Origin: Nereocystis luetkeana
Lineage: Eukaryota; Sar; Phaeophyceae; Laminariales; Laminariaceae
DNA length: 64,000 nt
Reading direction: 5' to 3'
NCBI GenBank assembly: GCA_031213475.1
Contig: JARUPZ010000004.1
Span: 6,914,000 to 6,977,999 of the forward strand
Numbering within the stretch: position 1 is the first letter of the stretch; each line of letters begins with the position of its first letter. Shown piece after piece: positions 52,691 through 63,503 of this stretch. Below the pieces are notes generated by a model. It saw nothing but the letters and a program-made list of their open reading frames with translations, was not told the DNA's origin and made no database searches. The translations under genes and the position numbers were made by a program.

Positions 52691-53869
52691 CAGCCCGAAC
52701 AGTGTCCACTGGTGAGACCATTTCGTGCTAAAACTAATTCATGAGTCTTCAAACGTCATTCATCCACCACCACTTCCAGATCGTACCCCTTGTATAACGG
52801 TTTTCGTGAAAGTAGTTGTAGAAAGGTGGTGACAAACACCCCCCCAGTAGGGAAACTACCTACTGCCTATTGGCATCCCAATCCCGCCTTTCGATTCGTG
52901 TCTTCAACACTGGGCCGCTAATCTTGGAGAGTCAAATAGGAAGGTATCCTGTTCGGTTACACCATGCCTACAGCATGTTTTCCAGCTTTTGTCCTGCAAT
53001 CTAGAATTCCCACAACCGTTCTTCTCCGATCAGGCGGATCACCCGATGCTTGGAGACGGACGACACAACAAGTGCGTGGTACTCTCAACAACTTCACGAT
53101 CGCGTTCGCAAATGAAGGGAACCTTTAGTTTGGGCATTGGGCATATGTGGTCTTTATAGAACTGCCCTCCCAATGCGGGGACGAAGCACTTGGAAATTAG
53201 GGTCAACCTTATGTACATGTAGCGCAGTGCAGTACTCAAACGGTGAAGATGCCCAGTCGTCATTGGGAACCGTGTTAGATACTTGAACAAAGTCAAGCTC
53301 GGTTGATTCTCCGTTCACTGCGTCAGCGACTAAGACGGCGCATGAGTATGCGCGCTGGGTAGGGGATTCGTTTTCCTATCGGAAACTACCAGGTTTTTTC
53401 TCCTCAGTTATCGTATCCTCCGCTTAGGATGCACGTATTTGCTCTGGAAGAGCAGTCACCCTTGGTACAGGTAAAGCGCTCAATCTAGAGGTCAACGCTC
53501 CGAGGTCCTTTCGGCACGAATGTAAAAAAGCGCCTGTTTTAGCGGTTTTCCAATATTCATGCAGATGTATGATACTATTAAGTAACTGCTCACGCATCTC
53601 CCAGTATTCGGGCGCTGTGATCACATGATTGCAACTATTTATGTGTGTGATCCCCGATTCTGTGATACAAACTGCTATGTTGTCATCCTGGTAGTCGATA
53701 ATCTAGTGCCGGGTGGTTTGTAATTACCAGTACTAATATGCCCGGTGCCACTAGGTTGATAGGTTTTATTTATTCGTTGGTGTCGCATTGCTATCTCTCT
53801 CTGCTCTTGGACGGAATGTGTGCGTCGTGCCTGCCGTATCCAGTGTGATATGATACCAGCTCGGTATGC
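52691..53869. other. LTR-R interior, no gene seen
   Basis: Mixed spacer. 53800-53856 resembles a LINE 3' scrap (GGACGGAATGTGTGCGTCG, TGCCTGCCGTATCCAGT). TATGC at 53865-53869 is the left TSD of Copia-C. Confidence 0.4.
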
Positions 53870-54130
53870 TGTTGATTGATCTCTAAAGGTATAGACGCAG
53901 CTTGCACGGGAACGCGTGGTTGCTCCAGACAATAACACGGAACTCATCTTATATTATACATCCGAGCTGTCGAGCTGACTCGCCTCATATGGAGCTACAT
54001 CTATCGAGTGGTATTGGTGGGGTACACGTTACCCCGATATCCCAATACCCTACACCAGAATCCCTGTTCAGCATGGAACTCCTCAATCTACGATGGATCT
54101 TACGGATCGTGTTCTTGAGCACAGTCAACA
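53870..54130 (-). repeat. Copia-C 3' LTR
   Basis: TGTTGATTGATCTCTAAAGG to GAGCACAGTCAACA. The minus strand GAGCAGGGGGGA just inside is the PPT. Confidence 0.9.
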
Positions 54131-54870
54131 TCCCCCCTGCTCACTATACACGACCATACTCCAATATTCCCCCAGGTCGGTAACACTGTACACGACCCTA
54201 TTAATGTCCCCCCTGCTCCGGTGCATGACAAGGCACGAAATAGCAGGGTTGATAGATCGCAATATCAGAATCACCTCATACCAAACTCAGAAACTCAAAA
54301 CTCCAATCTGCAACTCAAAAATCAAATCCTCGAATCAACAATAAAATCGTCAAATCATTATTCAAACGATCGAATCCAAAGCCTCTCTGTTCCAAACATG
54401 TAAAACTCTCGAAATCCAATGCCAGGTAAAACGGCTCTCTTCTCGGGATTCAGCCAGGTAAAACGGCATTTTCCGCGGAATTGATTCAAATATATCAGTG
54501 TCTCTTCAGTCATACCGACCTCTCTCAATTTCCGAATACTCTCCAGACCTTCCCTAGTCGGAAAACATTTTCATGTGGACCGCACACGCCCCCAGGCGCT
54601 TCCTAGTCTCACTTCAGCCTTGTCAAAAACCTAAATCCCAAGTATCATCAGAAAAATACCACAGGAGGGGTCATGCCAATAAAAAAAGATCAAGTCAAGA
54701 AACTTAACGCCAGAGATCGCGAGGAACCCCGTTCCTCCGGACAAGAGTCTCCCCTTATCCCCTACTCCCGCCATAGATACACAGATCGCGACGGTAATGC
54801 GAGATAGCACATAGGTTTCCCCACTAGAAAAATATTTGACGTTGCGACCACTGGGAAAATACCAAAAACT
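54131..54870 (-). other. Copia-C 3' region shared with Copia-A
   Basis: Aligns with 26280-26990. Contains GCCAGGTAAAACGGC at 54421-54435 and 54453-54467, and CGCGAGGAACCCCGTTCCTC, a palindromic block also in Copia-A (26833-26852). Confidence 0.75.
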
Positions 54871-57339
54871 CTCGTGGAATCCAAATCGACCGGAAACACA
54901 ATTCAAAAACAAAAAAACAATGAAATCATTCATTCAGATTCACAGGCAATCACATTTCATTTGAAACCACCCCGATACCCCAGACACTACTGCTGTTGCC
55001 TCCGCCGCGGCTGCCTCTCCGTCCGGTCTCGTGGCGTCGCCCCAGCTCGGGTCATCCAGCTTATCCTCCTGGGTGAATCAAACGTCGCCTCCGCAGTAAT
55101 GACCCGGCACACACAAGGGATGGGGCGTGCAATCGAGCGATTAGATCTGCATTGGGTGTTTTGCTCTTCCCATAAGTTAACAGCTTGCCAACTCCTCTTT
55201 ACCACTAAAGTTCCAAATGCCACTGCAAAAAAACAGATAGATGCTTGTCAACGAAACTATCTGGTCCCACATCAAATCCATGTATTCCTCGACCACTACA
55301 TATACCCGGATGTTTCTCTTTCCATTCTACTTCTGCTGCTGCAGTCTTATTGAATATTACCCCGTTCGCATACGAACATCTCGCCTTTTTGGTATGTATC
55401 AAGTAGCATGGGTGGTCCTTCACATCAAAGCAAAAACATGAAAACGAGATGTCCGCGTATGAAGATCTAAATATGTCAGTGTGGAATGCCGCAAACTAAC
55501 GGAGTCTCAACTGACGTGTTGCCGTACGTAGTTGGGCTCAAGGGTTCAACACATACATAGATGCTCAGACAAAACTGTAACCTGCATCTCATGCCCATAT
55601 TTGCCCAACTAGGTAACAGTGATCGCCGGGGCCCTCCCCTCGGCAAACGCTACTGGTGTCTAGAGGCACACTATCATAATCATTCGTATTGTCTCCAGCG
55701 CGCACGCCCGAAAAGCACAAATTACGAATTCGGCGAGATTCGAACCCCCGACCCACCCTTGGGAATTATACAGCACTACCTGCTAGACCACTCATTCCGC
55801 GTAACTTAGAAGGAATGGACCACTGAGCTACTCAGTCACTGCTAGATGGGGGGAAAAAGGGTTGAATAGGGAAGAGCTGAAAGATATACGTTTTTAGGCC
55901 ATATGAAATGAACGCCATGCATCGGTCGCAGGCATACAGCAGGATGAATATCATAACGAAATTCTTCATTGTTCATTCTTCAATAATAGTTGCATAAAAT
56001 ACAGACAGATGCTTGTACCAGATACAACTTGACATTGTGGTGCTCCGCAGGCCGAGCAACGCGATGGGCATGATAGTCCTGTGCTGGGCAAACAACTCAA
56101 ATAAAAAACAACCAGCATCAGCGCGTATCGGCTTCCATGCCCAGTACATCAATGCAACTTAACTCGGCGCCAACTTTGTGCATTTGTCTTCGATACTTCA
56201 TTCTCCCCCGAATTCTCAGCCACAACTCGATTTTTACGCCTTCGCATATACTTTACTTTCATCTCGTACTCGCACTCGCATCGATGCCCAACCAGAGCCC
56301 TCGACCAGTCAACTATAAAACAGACAGACGTCATTGTCCTCCAATCGTCTACATAATAACTTCAGTGAGGGAAGCTATATACGAACACGTCTGTGCATCT
56401 CATCCTAATTCCAACATTCTCAATTCTCAATCGCAATGTCCGGATATTATCTACCACTCTTAAATCGATATAAAATCAATCCAAAAACGGAAATTACCGA
56501 CAGCAAACAATCACAAAGTCAAATGTGCCTGTTGCGGACGTAAGTCCTTGCTGGTGGCGCCTCGGTCTCTTCTCTTTCACCCTCTCTCGCTTGGGGCAGT
56601 GCATCCTGTCGCGCCCGTGCGCTAATCCCGAACAGCAGATGCAGATTCCCCCCCTTGCGCCCATCCTCACTCTCCTTCATCTCCTTCCTCGGGGGCAACG
56701 CCCCCCCTCCATCAACCACCTGCGGGCGCTGTGTTTCAGCAGTCCAGGAAAACGATTTTGCCCAAAAACACTTTCAGCTTCCACCCGCGGTCTCCACCTT
56801 CCACCCGGCTCCTCCCGGCGATACACATACGCGTCCTTCACCCTCTCATATATTCTACTCATTTCTACTTCTACTTCGCCAGCGCGAAACGAACCCACAG
56901 ATAGATTCAGGCAGATACCTGGCTCTCCTGGGGTGTTGCAGCATCGACGGTAACGCGGCGGTCGAGACGACGGCGGCGGCAGCGGCGGTAGCGAAGACGG
57001 CGGTTGCGGCGGCGGTGGTGACGGCGGCGGCGATGACGGTGGTTGCTGCGTGCGCTTCATCGTCGCAACAGGCGCAGCAGTCCTCTGACTGCTGCTGTTG
57101 CGACGGTGCTACTGGAGGTGCTGTTGCCCCTGCAACTGCTGCTCTCCAGAGCCTTCGCCACCAGTGCCAAGCGAATCTACCAGGTCCGGCTCAAACTTGG
57201 CCCTGCTGGGATCGCTGCTGCTTCTGGTGCGGCATCTTTTTCTTCTCCTCTTACGTCCTTTCCGGGATCAACAGCAGCAGCAGCTTCTCTACATGCATAT
57301 ACATGCATATTGTACTAATTTCCCACGTTGGCTTCCAGA
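54871..57339. other. Copia-C cargo region of unknown origin
   Basis: 2.5 kb with no match to Copia-A. Two coding-like patches occur on the minus strand: 54987-55423 (containing KRSWQAVNLWEEQN and HPGICSGRGIHGFDVGPDSF in separate frames) and 56677-57340 (Pro/Ser-rich, then MSRIYERVKDAYVYRREEPG). They resemble exons but belong to no family I recognise. A tRNA-like SINE lies at 55735-55845. Captured host DNA is one explanation, internal replacement by another element is a second. Confidence 0.45.
55735..55845 (-). repeat. tRNA-like SINE inside Copia-C
   Basis: The minus strand has GAGTAGCTCAGTGGTCC, a canonical A box, then AGTGGTCTAGCAGGTAGTG, a second A-box-like stretch, and GGGGGTTCGAATCTCGCC, a canonical B box with four of five T-stem pairs. 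The anticodon arm and acceptor do not form, so it is a tRNA-derived relic or SINE head. Confidence 0.5.
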
Positions 57340-57440
57340 CTAGACACGCCATCTAAACCAGACATGCCGGAAGGTTCCCACCTCTCTAGGTTGGCCTGGG
57401 CCACGCTTGCCAATAGAAGATCACCGGTTCTTCACTAGTG

Positions 57441-57701
57441 TGCTGATTGATCTCTAAAGGTATAGACGCAGCTGGCACGGGAACGCGTGGTTGCTCCAGA
57501 CAATAACACGGAACTCATCTTATATTATACATCCGAGCTGTCGAGCTGACTCGCCTCATATGGAGCTACATCTATCGAGTGGTATTGGTGGGGTACACGT
57601 TACCCCGACATCCCAATACCCTACACCAGAATTCCTGTTCAGCATGGAACTCCTCAATCTACGATGGATCTTACGGATCGTGTTCTTGAGCACAGTCAAC
57701 A
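57441..57701 (-). repeat. Copia-C 5' LTR
   Basis: Same length as its partner; the first bases are TGCTGA, one change from TGTTGA. Followed by TSD TATGC. Confidence 0.9.
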
Positions 57702-57799
57702 TATGCTGAGGATACTATACATGTCATACTTTACAGCAGTCGGGATGAATAAGGTACTGCGGCCGTTTGTGTTCCACTCGTACTCTGCACGTATTGTGT

Positions 57800-57915
57800 G
57801 TGTGTTCTTCACCTTAAACCGTTCTTTCTACCCGTCGACATCCAGCACAACCAGTATCCGTGCCCTTTATTTGATTCTAGAAAGAGATTTTTCCTGTGGT
57901 CACAAACTACACCAC
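57800..57915 (-). mobile_element. LINE 3'-terminal fragment G
   Basis: GTGTTCTTCACCTTAAACCG, TTCTTTCTACCCGTCGACAT and CTGTGGTCACAAACTACACC are the reverse complement of the LINE 3' terminus, about 100 bp downstream of Copia-C. Confidence 0.6.
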
Positions 57916-58259
57916 AGTCATCACAATATACGTGGATTTCTGGAACGTCCCATGTTTGCTAGCCGACAATGCACGTTGTTGTCCAGGTGTTCATCGTTCT
58001 ATAGGGTGGTTATGTACGCCCAAACGGCGTAGGACTCGACATTGTTAGTTTCCGTTATCACCTAACCGAGCAAACGGTCCACGAGAGCATGCGTGTATTG
58101 ACCACACAAGTATCTTCAAAGCCTTACAAAACAAACAGGCAGAGCACCATCGGCAGCGTGAATACATAACAGCATATTATCACACGAATCACCCTTCTAC
58201 AAGGCAGGCAACACCGAAAACATGTGGATGTATGCATATAACGAGTATGATATATCCCA

Positions 58260-58541
58260 TAACATAGTATGCAAGATGGAACGTGGGAATATACAAAGAC
58301 CACGATCACCTCGTATCACAGTTTTGAGAACATTCCCATCGCCTGGGTTGTCCGTTCTTATTTCTTATAATTGACGGACTAATTATGCGCGCGGAAGCTA
58401 TAACATAGTATGCAAAATAGAACGTGGGATTATACAAAGAACACGGTCACCTCGTATCACAGTTTTGCAAACATTCCCAACGCGTGGGTTGTCCGTTCTT
58501 ATTTCTTATAATTGACGGACTAATTATCTGCGCGGAAGCTT
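58260..58541 (+). repeat. 141-bp tandem duplication, two units
   Basis: AACATAGTATGCAA begins at 58261 and 58402. Both units contain CACCTCGTATCACAGTTTTG and TTGTCCGTTCTTATTTC and end GCGCGGAAGCT. Nearly identical. No coding role seen. Confidence 0.8.
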
Positions 58542-59469
58542 TTGAGTACGGTCGTTTCCTATGGTCACGTACCGGGTCAAAAGACCAGAGGGGAAGCCAG
58601 TGAAATGCCAACGTACCGGGTGAGAAGACCCGAACGGGTGCAACAAGTGGCATTCCAACGTATCGGGTACTTGGAGACCATAACAACCCGCAATGACTCT
58701 CGTTGTGTGCCCTCAGTTGTTTTAACGTTGCTTTCATTCACCCCCGAATAGTAACCTGCCGTCCACTGCACTGCTGAACGGCTTCCCCACAACAGTACTT
58801 TGCTCCGATAGTAAGTAGGGGACACTCAACTCATCCCGTACGTGTGTAGGGGTGTGTGGGGCCAAAGTTAAACGTCTCCACGCTTGTGAAAGCAAGAGGA
58901 ACGATGGACCCAAGGATCTAGAGAGCTTTTGCCGTGCGACCTTCAGTCCCATGAACGGTTATATTGATAGTGGTATGAATACTGTATCTACTGTGGATAC
59001 ATCCTCCACGTATGATATGTGGCCTTCGACTAAAAATCGTCCTTTCTACCCAGCTTCCTCAATGTAGTATGCCCCGTATGAATACCCGATACTCGTGTAC
59101 ATACGGTGTGTGTGGTACATCCTGCTATGTCGCTTTTCAACGCGTGACTCGAAAAGATGGGAAGAGAGATGGACGATATGGTCCCTAGGGATTTTGCCAT
59201 ACGGCCTACCTGGTACAGTTTTACGGGAGTGTGTAGTATTATAGATAGCCTATAAACGCCCTTTATTGATGTTGTCAAAAACATACATACTGCGAGCCAC
59301 CCCCCCTGTATGTGTAACCGTGTATCAAGAGCTCACCCTGTTCGGGGAATAAAAAAATAAAAACATTTGCTGGTACAGAGTACAGCAGTAGTAGTAGTAG
59401 CAGTATGGTTCCCTGTCTTTTTTCCACATTACATGTACTATGGTTAATATTCATATATAATTTCCTAGT
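58542..59469. other. No gene seen; small inverted repeats
   Basis: At 58560-58690 ACGTACCGGGT / GAAGACCCGAACGGGT and TGGCATTCCAACGTATCGGG form short inverted and direct repeats. 59031-59068 is a LINE 3' scrap (AAATCGTCCTTTCTACCCAG). Confidence 0.35.
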
Positions 59470-59975
59470 CGTGTGCGTATTTTTCCTTTGTTATTTTTTT
59501 CCTTGGTTCTTTGTCTGGTACTCTGTTTACAAGCAGTGGTGTTTTTTTTTTTTTTTTTTTTCCAGCTCTTTCTTTTTCAAGTGTTGGCCACCTCGCCTGC
59601 GGGGGGGGGGCACGACAGATTGTTTCTCCTAGTTTTTGCTTTCATTTTTTTTCTTCTTTTTTTTTCTTCTTTTTTTTATTTTGCTCTTTCTATTTGTCTA
59701 CTTTGTTTTTGTTTTCTCTTTGATTGTTTCTTTTCGTTTCACTATTTCATAGATTGCGTATGTCGCGCCTGTCGTATCTAGTATGATGACATGGCTTTGC
59801 ATCGCCCACTGCAGTGCATACTGCACACGTGGCAACGTAGTACCTCTGTGGCGTAGCTTTGTGACCACATAACTTGTATCTCTTCTAGGATTGGAGAATC
59901 GGCACGGACACTGGTTGTGCTGGATGTCGACGGGTAGAAAGAACGGTTTAATGTGAAGATCACACAATAACGTAC
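59470..59975 (+). mobile_element. LINE 3'-end copy H
   Basis: Nearly full 3' region in plus polarity: TCCTTGGTTCTTTGTCTGG, a T-run, TGTTGGCCACCTCGCCTGCG, GGCACGACAGATTG, TGATGACATGGC.TTGCATC, then CACTGGTTGTGCTGGATGTC and GGTTTAATGTGAAGATCACAC. No ORF2 upstream. Confidence 0.65.
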
Positions 59976-61264
59976 GGTAATGCAAGTCGTCGTATAATAT
60001 ATACCATCTTCTCATCTTTTTGAGCATCGTGTGAAACTGCGTAGTGTATAGACTACTGATGGTATTGTAGACGGGGATACGTCTTTTCTGTGTAATTTTC
60101 AAGTTGAGGCGCCTTTGCTTCAGGCAGCAATTACTCAGTGCTTGGGGCATGGTAGGTTATCGGTTCCTACGTGCAACTTCAAACTTAGAACCATCTACGG
60201 AAGGCGCTCCTCCCGCAACGATATTCAAAGGTACTCCCTGTTTCGATACCAGCAGCGAGGTATACTTCAACAACAGCAGTTACATGTGACATGTGACCAC
60301 GAAAATACTGCTGTCGCCCAGATTGGGCTGCTTATAAGAGTCGTACACATACGTATTGCCATGGTAGTCTGAATGAAGTCAGCCGAGCCCACAATTTACT
60401 ATGTACACTATTGATAATCAGATTCCATGTCTTTCCGAACGCCCCGGGCAGCTCGTCGCTGGTATGTATGTGTCTTGTTACACTTGCTACCGTTAGTACG
60501 CTGCGTCCATGCCCAAGTTCCTACATCGGTAGTCCACCCTATTACGGCATGCGCAGCGCGAGTTTTCTATCGTTGGCGTGTGCGACTGAAATTAGAAGTC
60601 CGTCAGGGCGACCCAGCCTATCCCCCCCCATGTTTTTGTTCGAGGAGTACCGCACAGTAAGAAAATTCCTGGCCGCACAAAAAAGCACAGACGAGATGTG
60701 CGGGGCCGAAAATAAAAAAGTCGAGAGTCACGCCTGAGGCGAAGGACGGCAGCAAACAAACGAGAGTTACACCTGAGGCGAAGGCCGGTCGCAAACAATC
60801 GTCAAGGCGTGCGCGGGAACGAAAAACAAATCGAGGGTCAGGACGGAGAGATTCACGGCCTTCTTTTCTTTTCTGGTTCTGCCTTACCGCGAGTCTGTGA
60901 TGATGGCTACCTGCCGTGACTACTCGTTCCTGATACGATATGCATGCATGGTCACTGCTATAAACAGCAGTAGTGCTACCCGAATATATGTACTCCATCG
61001 CAGTTTCTACGTATATCCCTCGCTGCTGGTACCCATCAGACTCTATTATCCCGGACAGAACTCTGGGCTCAATACTTGGCCACACATCAGATTCCATCAA
61101 GGAGAAGCTCGGGCAGAGACACTGATGCCTCCCAGGGAAAAACTCGGGCCCCGATGCTCGGGGTCAAACATATTCCCTGGGTACCGATCTCTCGTGTCCC
61201 CGCCAGAGCTCATGACCTTGCGCTCCAATCTCCCCCTCTCTCCGTCATCTGCCTGGGTTCATCA
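59976..61264. other. LTR-R interior near its 5' LTR, no pol seen
   Basis: A minus frame (60618-61100) repeats FASGVTL twice, from a 50-bp direct duplication at about 60721-60805 (CACGCCTGAGGCGAAGGACGG). No gag motif or named PBS. Unrecognised. Confidence 0.35.
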
Positions 61265-61828
61265 TGTTACAGCTGTCCTCTTCTTATGTGCCGCTATCGG
61301 CTCGGTCTCACCTCGATAGCCAGCTGTTGTCGTTCGTTGAGAGAGTCCTCATGGGGATTTCCTCGGTACCTCGCTCCTAAATCCTCTCTGGCCACGGGGT
61401 GGCCAGACGCCACGAGAGTTGAGTGTTGGTATTGCTCAGCGAATGCGAGTGGGATTAACTGGCATGCACGTGATGGGCAACTGCCATGGACGTGGTGGGC
61501 AAGACTCATGCACGGTGTGCGAACGGTATGTGGTTTGACTTGTGTCTTTCTTCAGGTTGGTGGGATTGACTAACCCCAGGTAGCGCCACAGAGCACCCGT
61601 ATCGACCACTACAGCCGATACGGTGAATCCATGACCCCGACAATGGCCTCCCGCGCCGGGGGCACTCCATTGTATACCTACATCGATATGGCAGCGAGCC
61701 ATCTTGCGGCCTTATCGCTGTCTTACACGATGCACCCTCCATACGTCACTGGTCAGGTTAGCCGACGTACATCACAGAATACCCTGTCGCCCTCCTGGGC
61801 GACTTCTGGAGCCCGTAGCGCTGCAACA
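61265..61828 (-). repeat. LTR-R 5' LTR
   Basis: TGTTACAGC to GCTGCAACA, 564 bp, partner of 49760-50288. Followed by CAAC, the target duplication, and then Copia-B sequence. Confidence 0.85.
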
Positions 61829-61832
61829 CAAC

Positions 61833-62690
61833 GCTGCCTGCCAATTCAATAACTTCGGTGCTGCAGATTATCTTTTCACCGCCCGAACCGCGTTAAGAAT
61901 GTCCGGGCGGGTCTGATTCGCCAGCCACATCAAATGCCCAACTAACGACCGAAAAGGCTAATTAACGTCTGGTTCATCCTTGTCAAACACCTCAAGCTTT
62001 AGGTCAATCACCGCAGGAATTCACTTGTCGCGGGTGACATCAAACTTCGCTACGGTGCTTTCAGCGAAAACCTGCTGTGATATCATCAATATCCCTGCAT
62101 CCCAGTCTCGAGATAATCGGCAACCTGCGTACCATCGCAACTCCCCTACGTTGTTGATAGGAACGAACTGGTTCAGGTCCTCACAAAACTGGTCACACCC
62201 ACTCTTCAGCCCCAACGCAAATACTTCATCCACATGCACTACTACTACGATAGAAACGGCCCCCGCCTCCACCAAACGCATGACACACGCACCAGCCTCA
62301 CACTACTCAAACCCAAGACCCCTCATACCACGTATCAAGTGATGATGCCATTGCCGCGACGCCTGCTTCAAACCATGCAGGCTGCGACATAACTTGACCA
62401 CCTTACCGGACATCGACCCGCAGCCCTTGGGGAGGCGCATGTAGACGTCCTCGCTCAACTCTGACTGGACAAACGCCTGCTCGGCATAAAAATGGCATAA
62501 ATCGAATCCCAACCCATACGCGATGGCAGCGAGCAAACGAATGCTCAAAACCGATAGGCACGGGGAATAAGTCTCGACTAGTCAACTCCTGGACGATGTC
62601 CAAAACCCCTCGCTACCAACCTGGCCTTTGCCCGCACTACTCTGCCAAATTCGTGAACCTTCCAAGAATAAACCCACTTAGCAGAGATCA
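61833..62690 (-). pseudogene. Copia-B pol: reverse transcriptase (dead)
   Basis: Segments in order: CGQRPGW, FDLCHFYAEQAFVQSELSED, LHGLKQASRQWHHHLI, VVVVHVDEVFALG, ELRWYAGCRLSRDWDAG, LVGHLMWLANQTRPDILNAV and finally NWQAA at the LTR-R junction. Motif A has Tyr where Copia-A has Asp63 (HFYAEQ versus HFDAEQ), and the catalytic box reads HVDE instead of HVDD. Loss of two catalytic Asp residues plus stops and frameshifts rule out activity. The continuation is the RNase H frame at 49213-49759. Confidence 0.88.
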
Positions 62691-63503
62691 TGTTGATTCC
62701 GTTTCGTTACTATGTGCCTCTATCCTTCTCATCCACCACAGCACCGAAAATTTCGCGCGGTACAGACCGTCGAATTCAGTGTCCATGGCGTGGAACCACA
62801 CGTCTCCGTCTTCATCCTCGCACGCTTTGCGATATGCGTCGGGCGTTACCGACTCACTCGCAGGGCATGAAGGCAATTCAGGGGCGGGCATGTGCGGCGG
62901 AGACTGATCGGCGATGACCATGGCGATATTCTCCCGCGCAGCTAGCATTAAAACGAAGCCATGCTGCGTACCCAGGCCCCCCTGTTGCCGCGACGCCGAC
63001 CGCGTCACCGCCGGCGATACTCGCGGTTGTTGCTGCTGCTGCACCGGCATCTCCGACACAGTGGGCGGAGGTGCGGGCGAGGAGTCTGGCGATGCAACGG
63101 TTGCGGGCGGCGCAGGGGGAAGGGACACGGGCAAGGACTCCGTCGGTGCAACGGTCGCTGGCGTCGGCTCCTGCTGCTGACAGACGGATGACGCAGCAGA
63201 CAGGGGCGTGGGCGAAGCCTCTGGCGTTACACCAGACGATGGCGTCGACGGCTGGTACCACACCTCGAAGCCCCGCGGTACTTGGGGTTGCTGCGCTGGG
63301 TCACCGACAGCCCCCCCCCTGGCCGGTGGCGGGGACCCGGTTATCGCAGTCCCTCCATCGAACGGTGCGAGCCTGTAGCCCCACGTCACATCGGTCGAGT
63401 AGCTCGCGATGCCGGATGGCGACAACATTATCTTGCTGCAATGCGAGGCGTGATCTTGCTGCAATGCGAGGCGTGGTCGTTGGCGGAGTTCAGGTAGAAG
63501 CAT
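62688..63503 (-). pseudogene. Copia-B pol: integrase-RT linker
   Basis: A 271-codon frame rich in Pro/Ala/Ser/Gln, with ATVAPTESLP and a QQQQQ run, ending DEDGDVWFHAMDTEFDGLYR, which leads to RT. At 63437-63480 a 22-bp unit (CTTGCTGCAATGCGAGGCGTG) is tandemly duplicated, which breaks the frame coming from integrase (CFYLNSAN..HCSKI). It corresponds to the 28456-29343 linker of Copia-A, but most of the sequence is different. Confidence 0.75.

Larger units (their letters stand above)
53870..57701 (-). mobile_element. Copia-C, intact non-autonomous Copia derivative, TSD TATGC
   Basis: LTRs 53870-54130 and 57441-57701, each 261 bp, are nearly identical, with ends TGTTGA/TCAACA. TATGC flanks both sides (53865-53869, 57702-57706). 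The 3' region (54131-54870) and the 5' leader with the first about 30 Gag residues (57340-57440) are those of Copia-A. Everything between is unrelated and lacks protease, integrase, RT and RNase H. Such an element would be copied by a Copia-A-type helper. Few LTR differences imply a recent insertion. Confidence 0.92.
49760..61828 (-). mobile_element. LTR-R, ~12-kb LTR element inserted in Copia-B
   Basis: Direct LTRs 49760-50288 and 61265-61828 begin TGTAACAGC/TGTTACAGC and end GCTGAGACA/GCTGCAACA. CAAC occurs just outside both ends (49756-49759, 61829-61832), and removal rejoins Copia-B in frame. On the minus strand CGGGAAGGCGGAG directly precedes the 3' LTR (50289-50302), a PPT, so the element is minus-oriented. 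Its interior has no recognisable pol. Part of its 12 kb is later insertion (Copia-C, LINE fragments). The LTRs differ by substitutions and small indels, so it is older than Copia-C. Confidence 0.85.
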
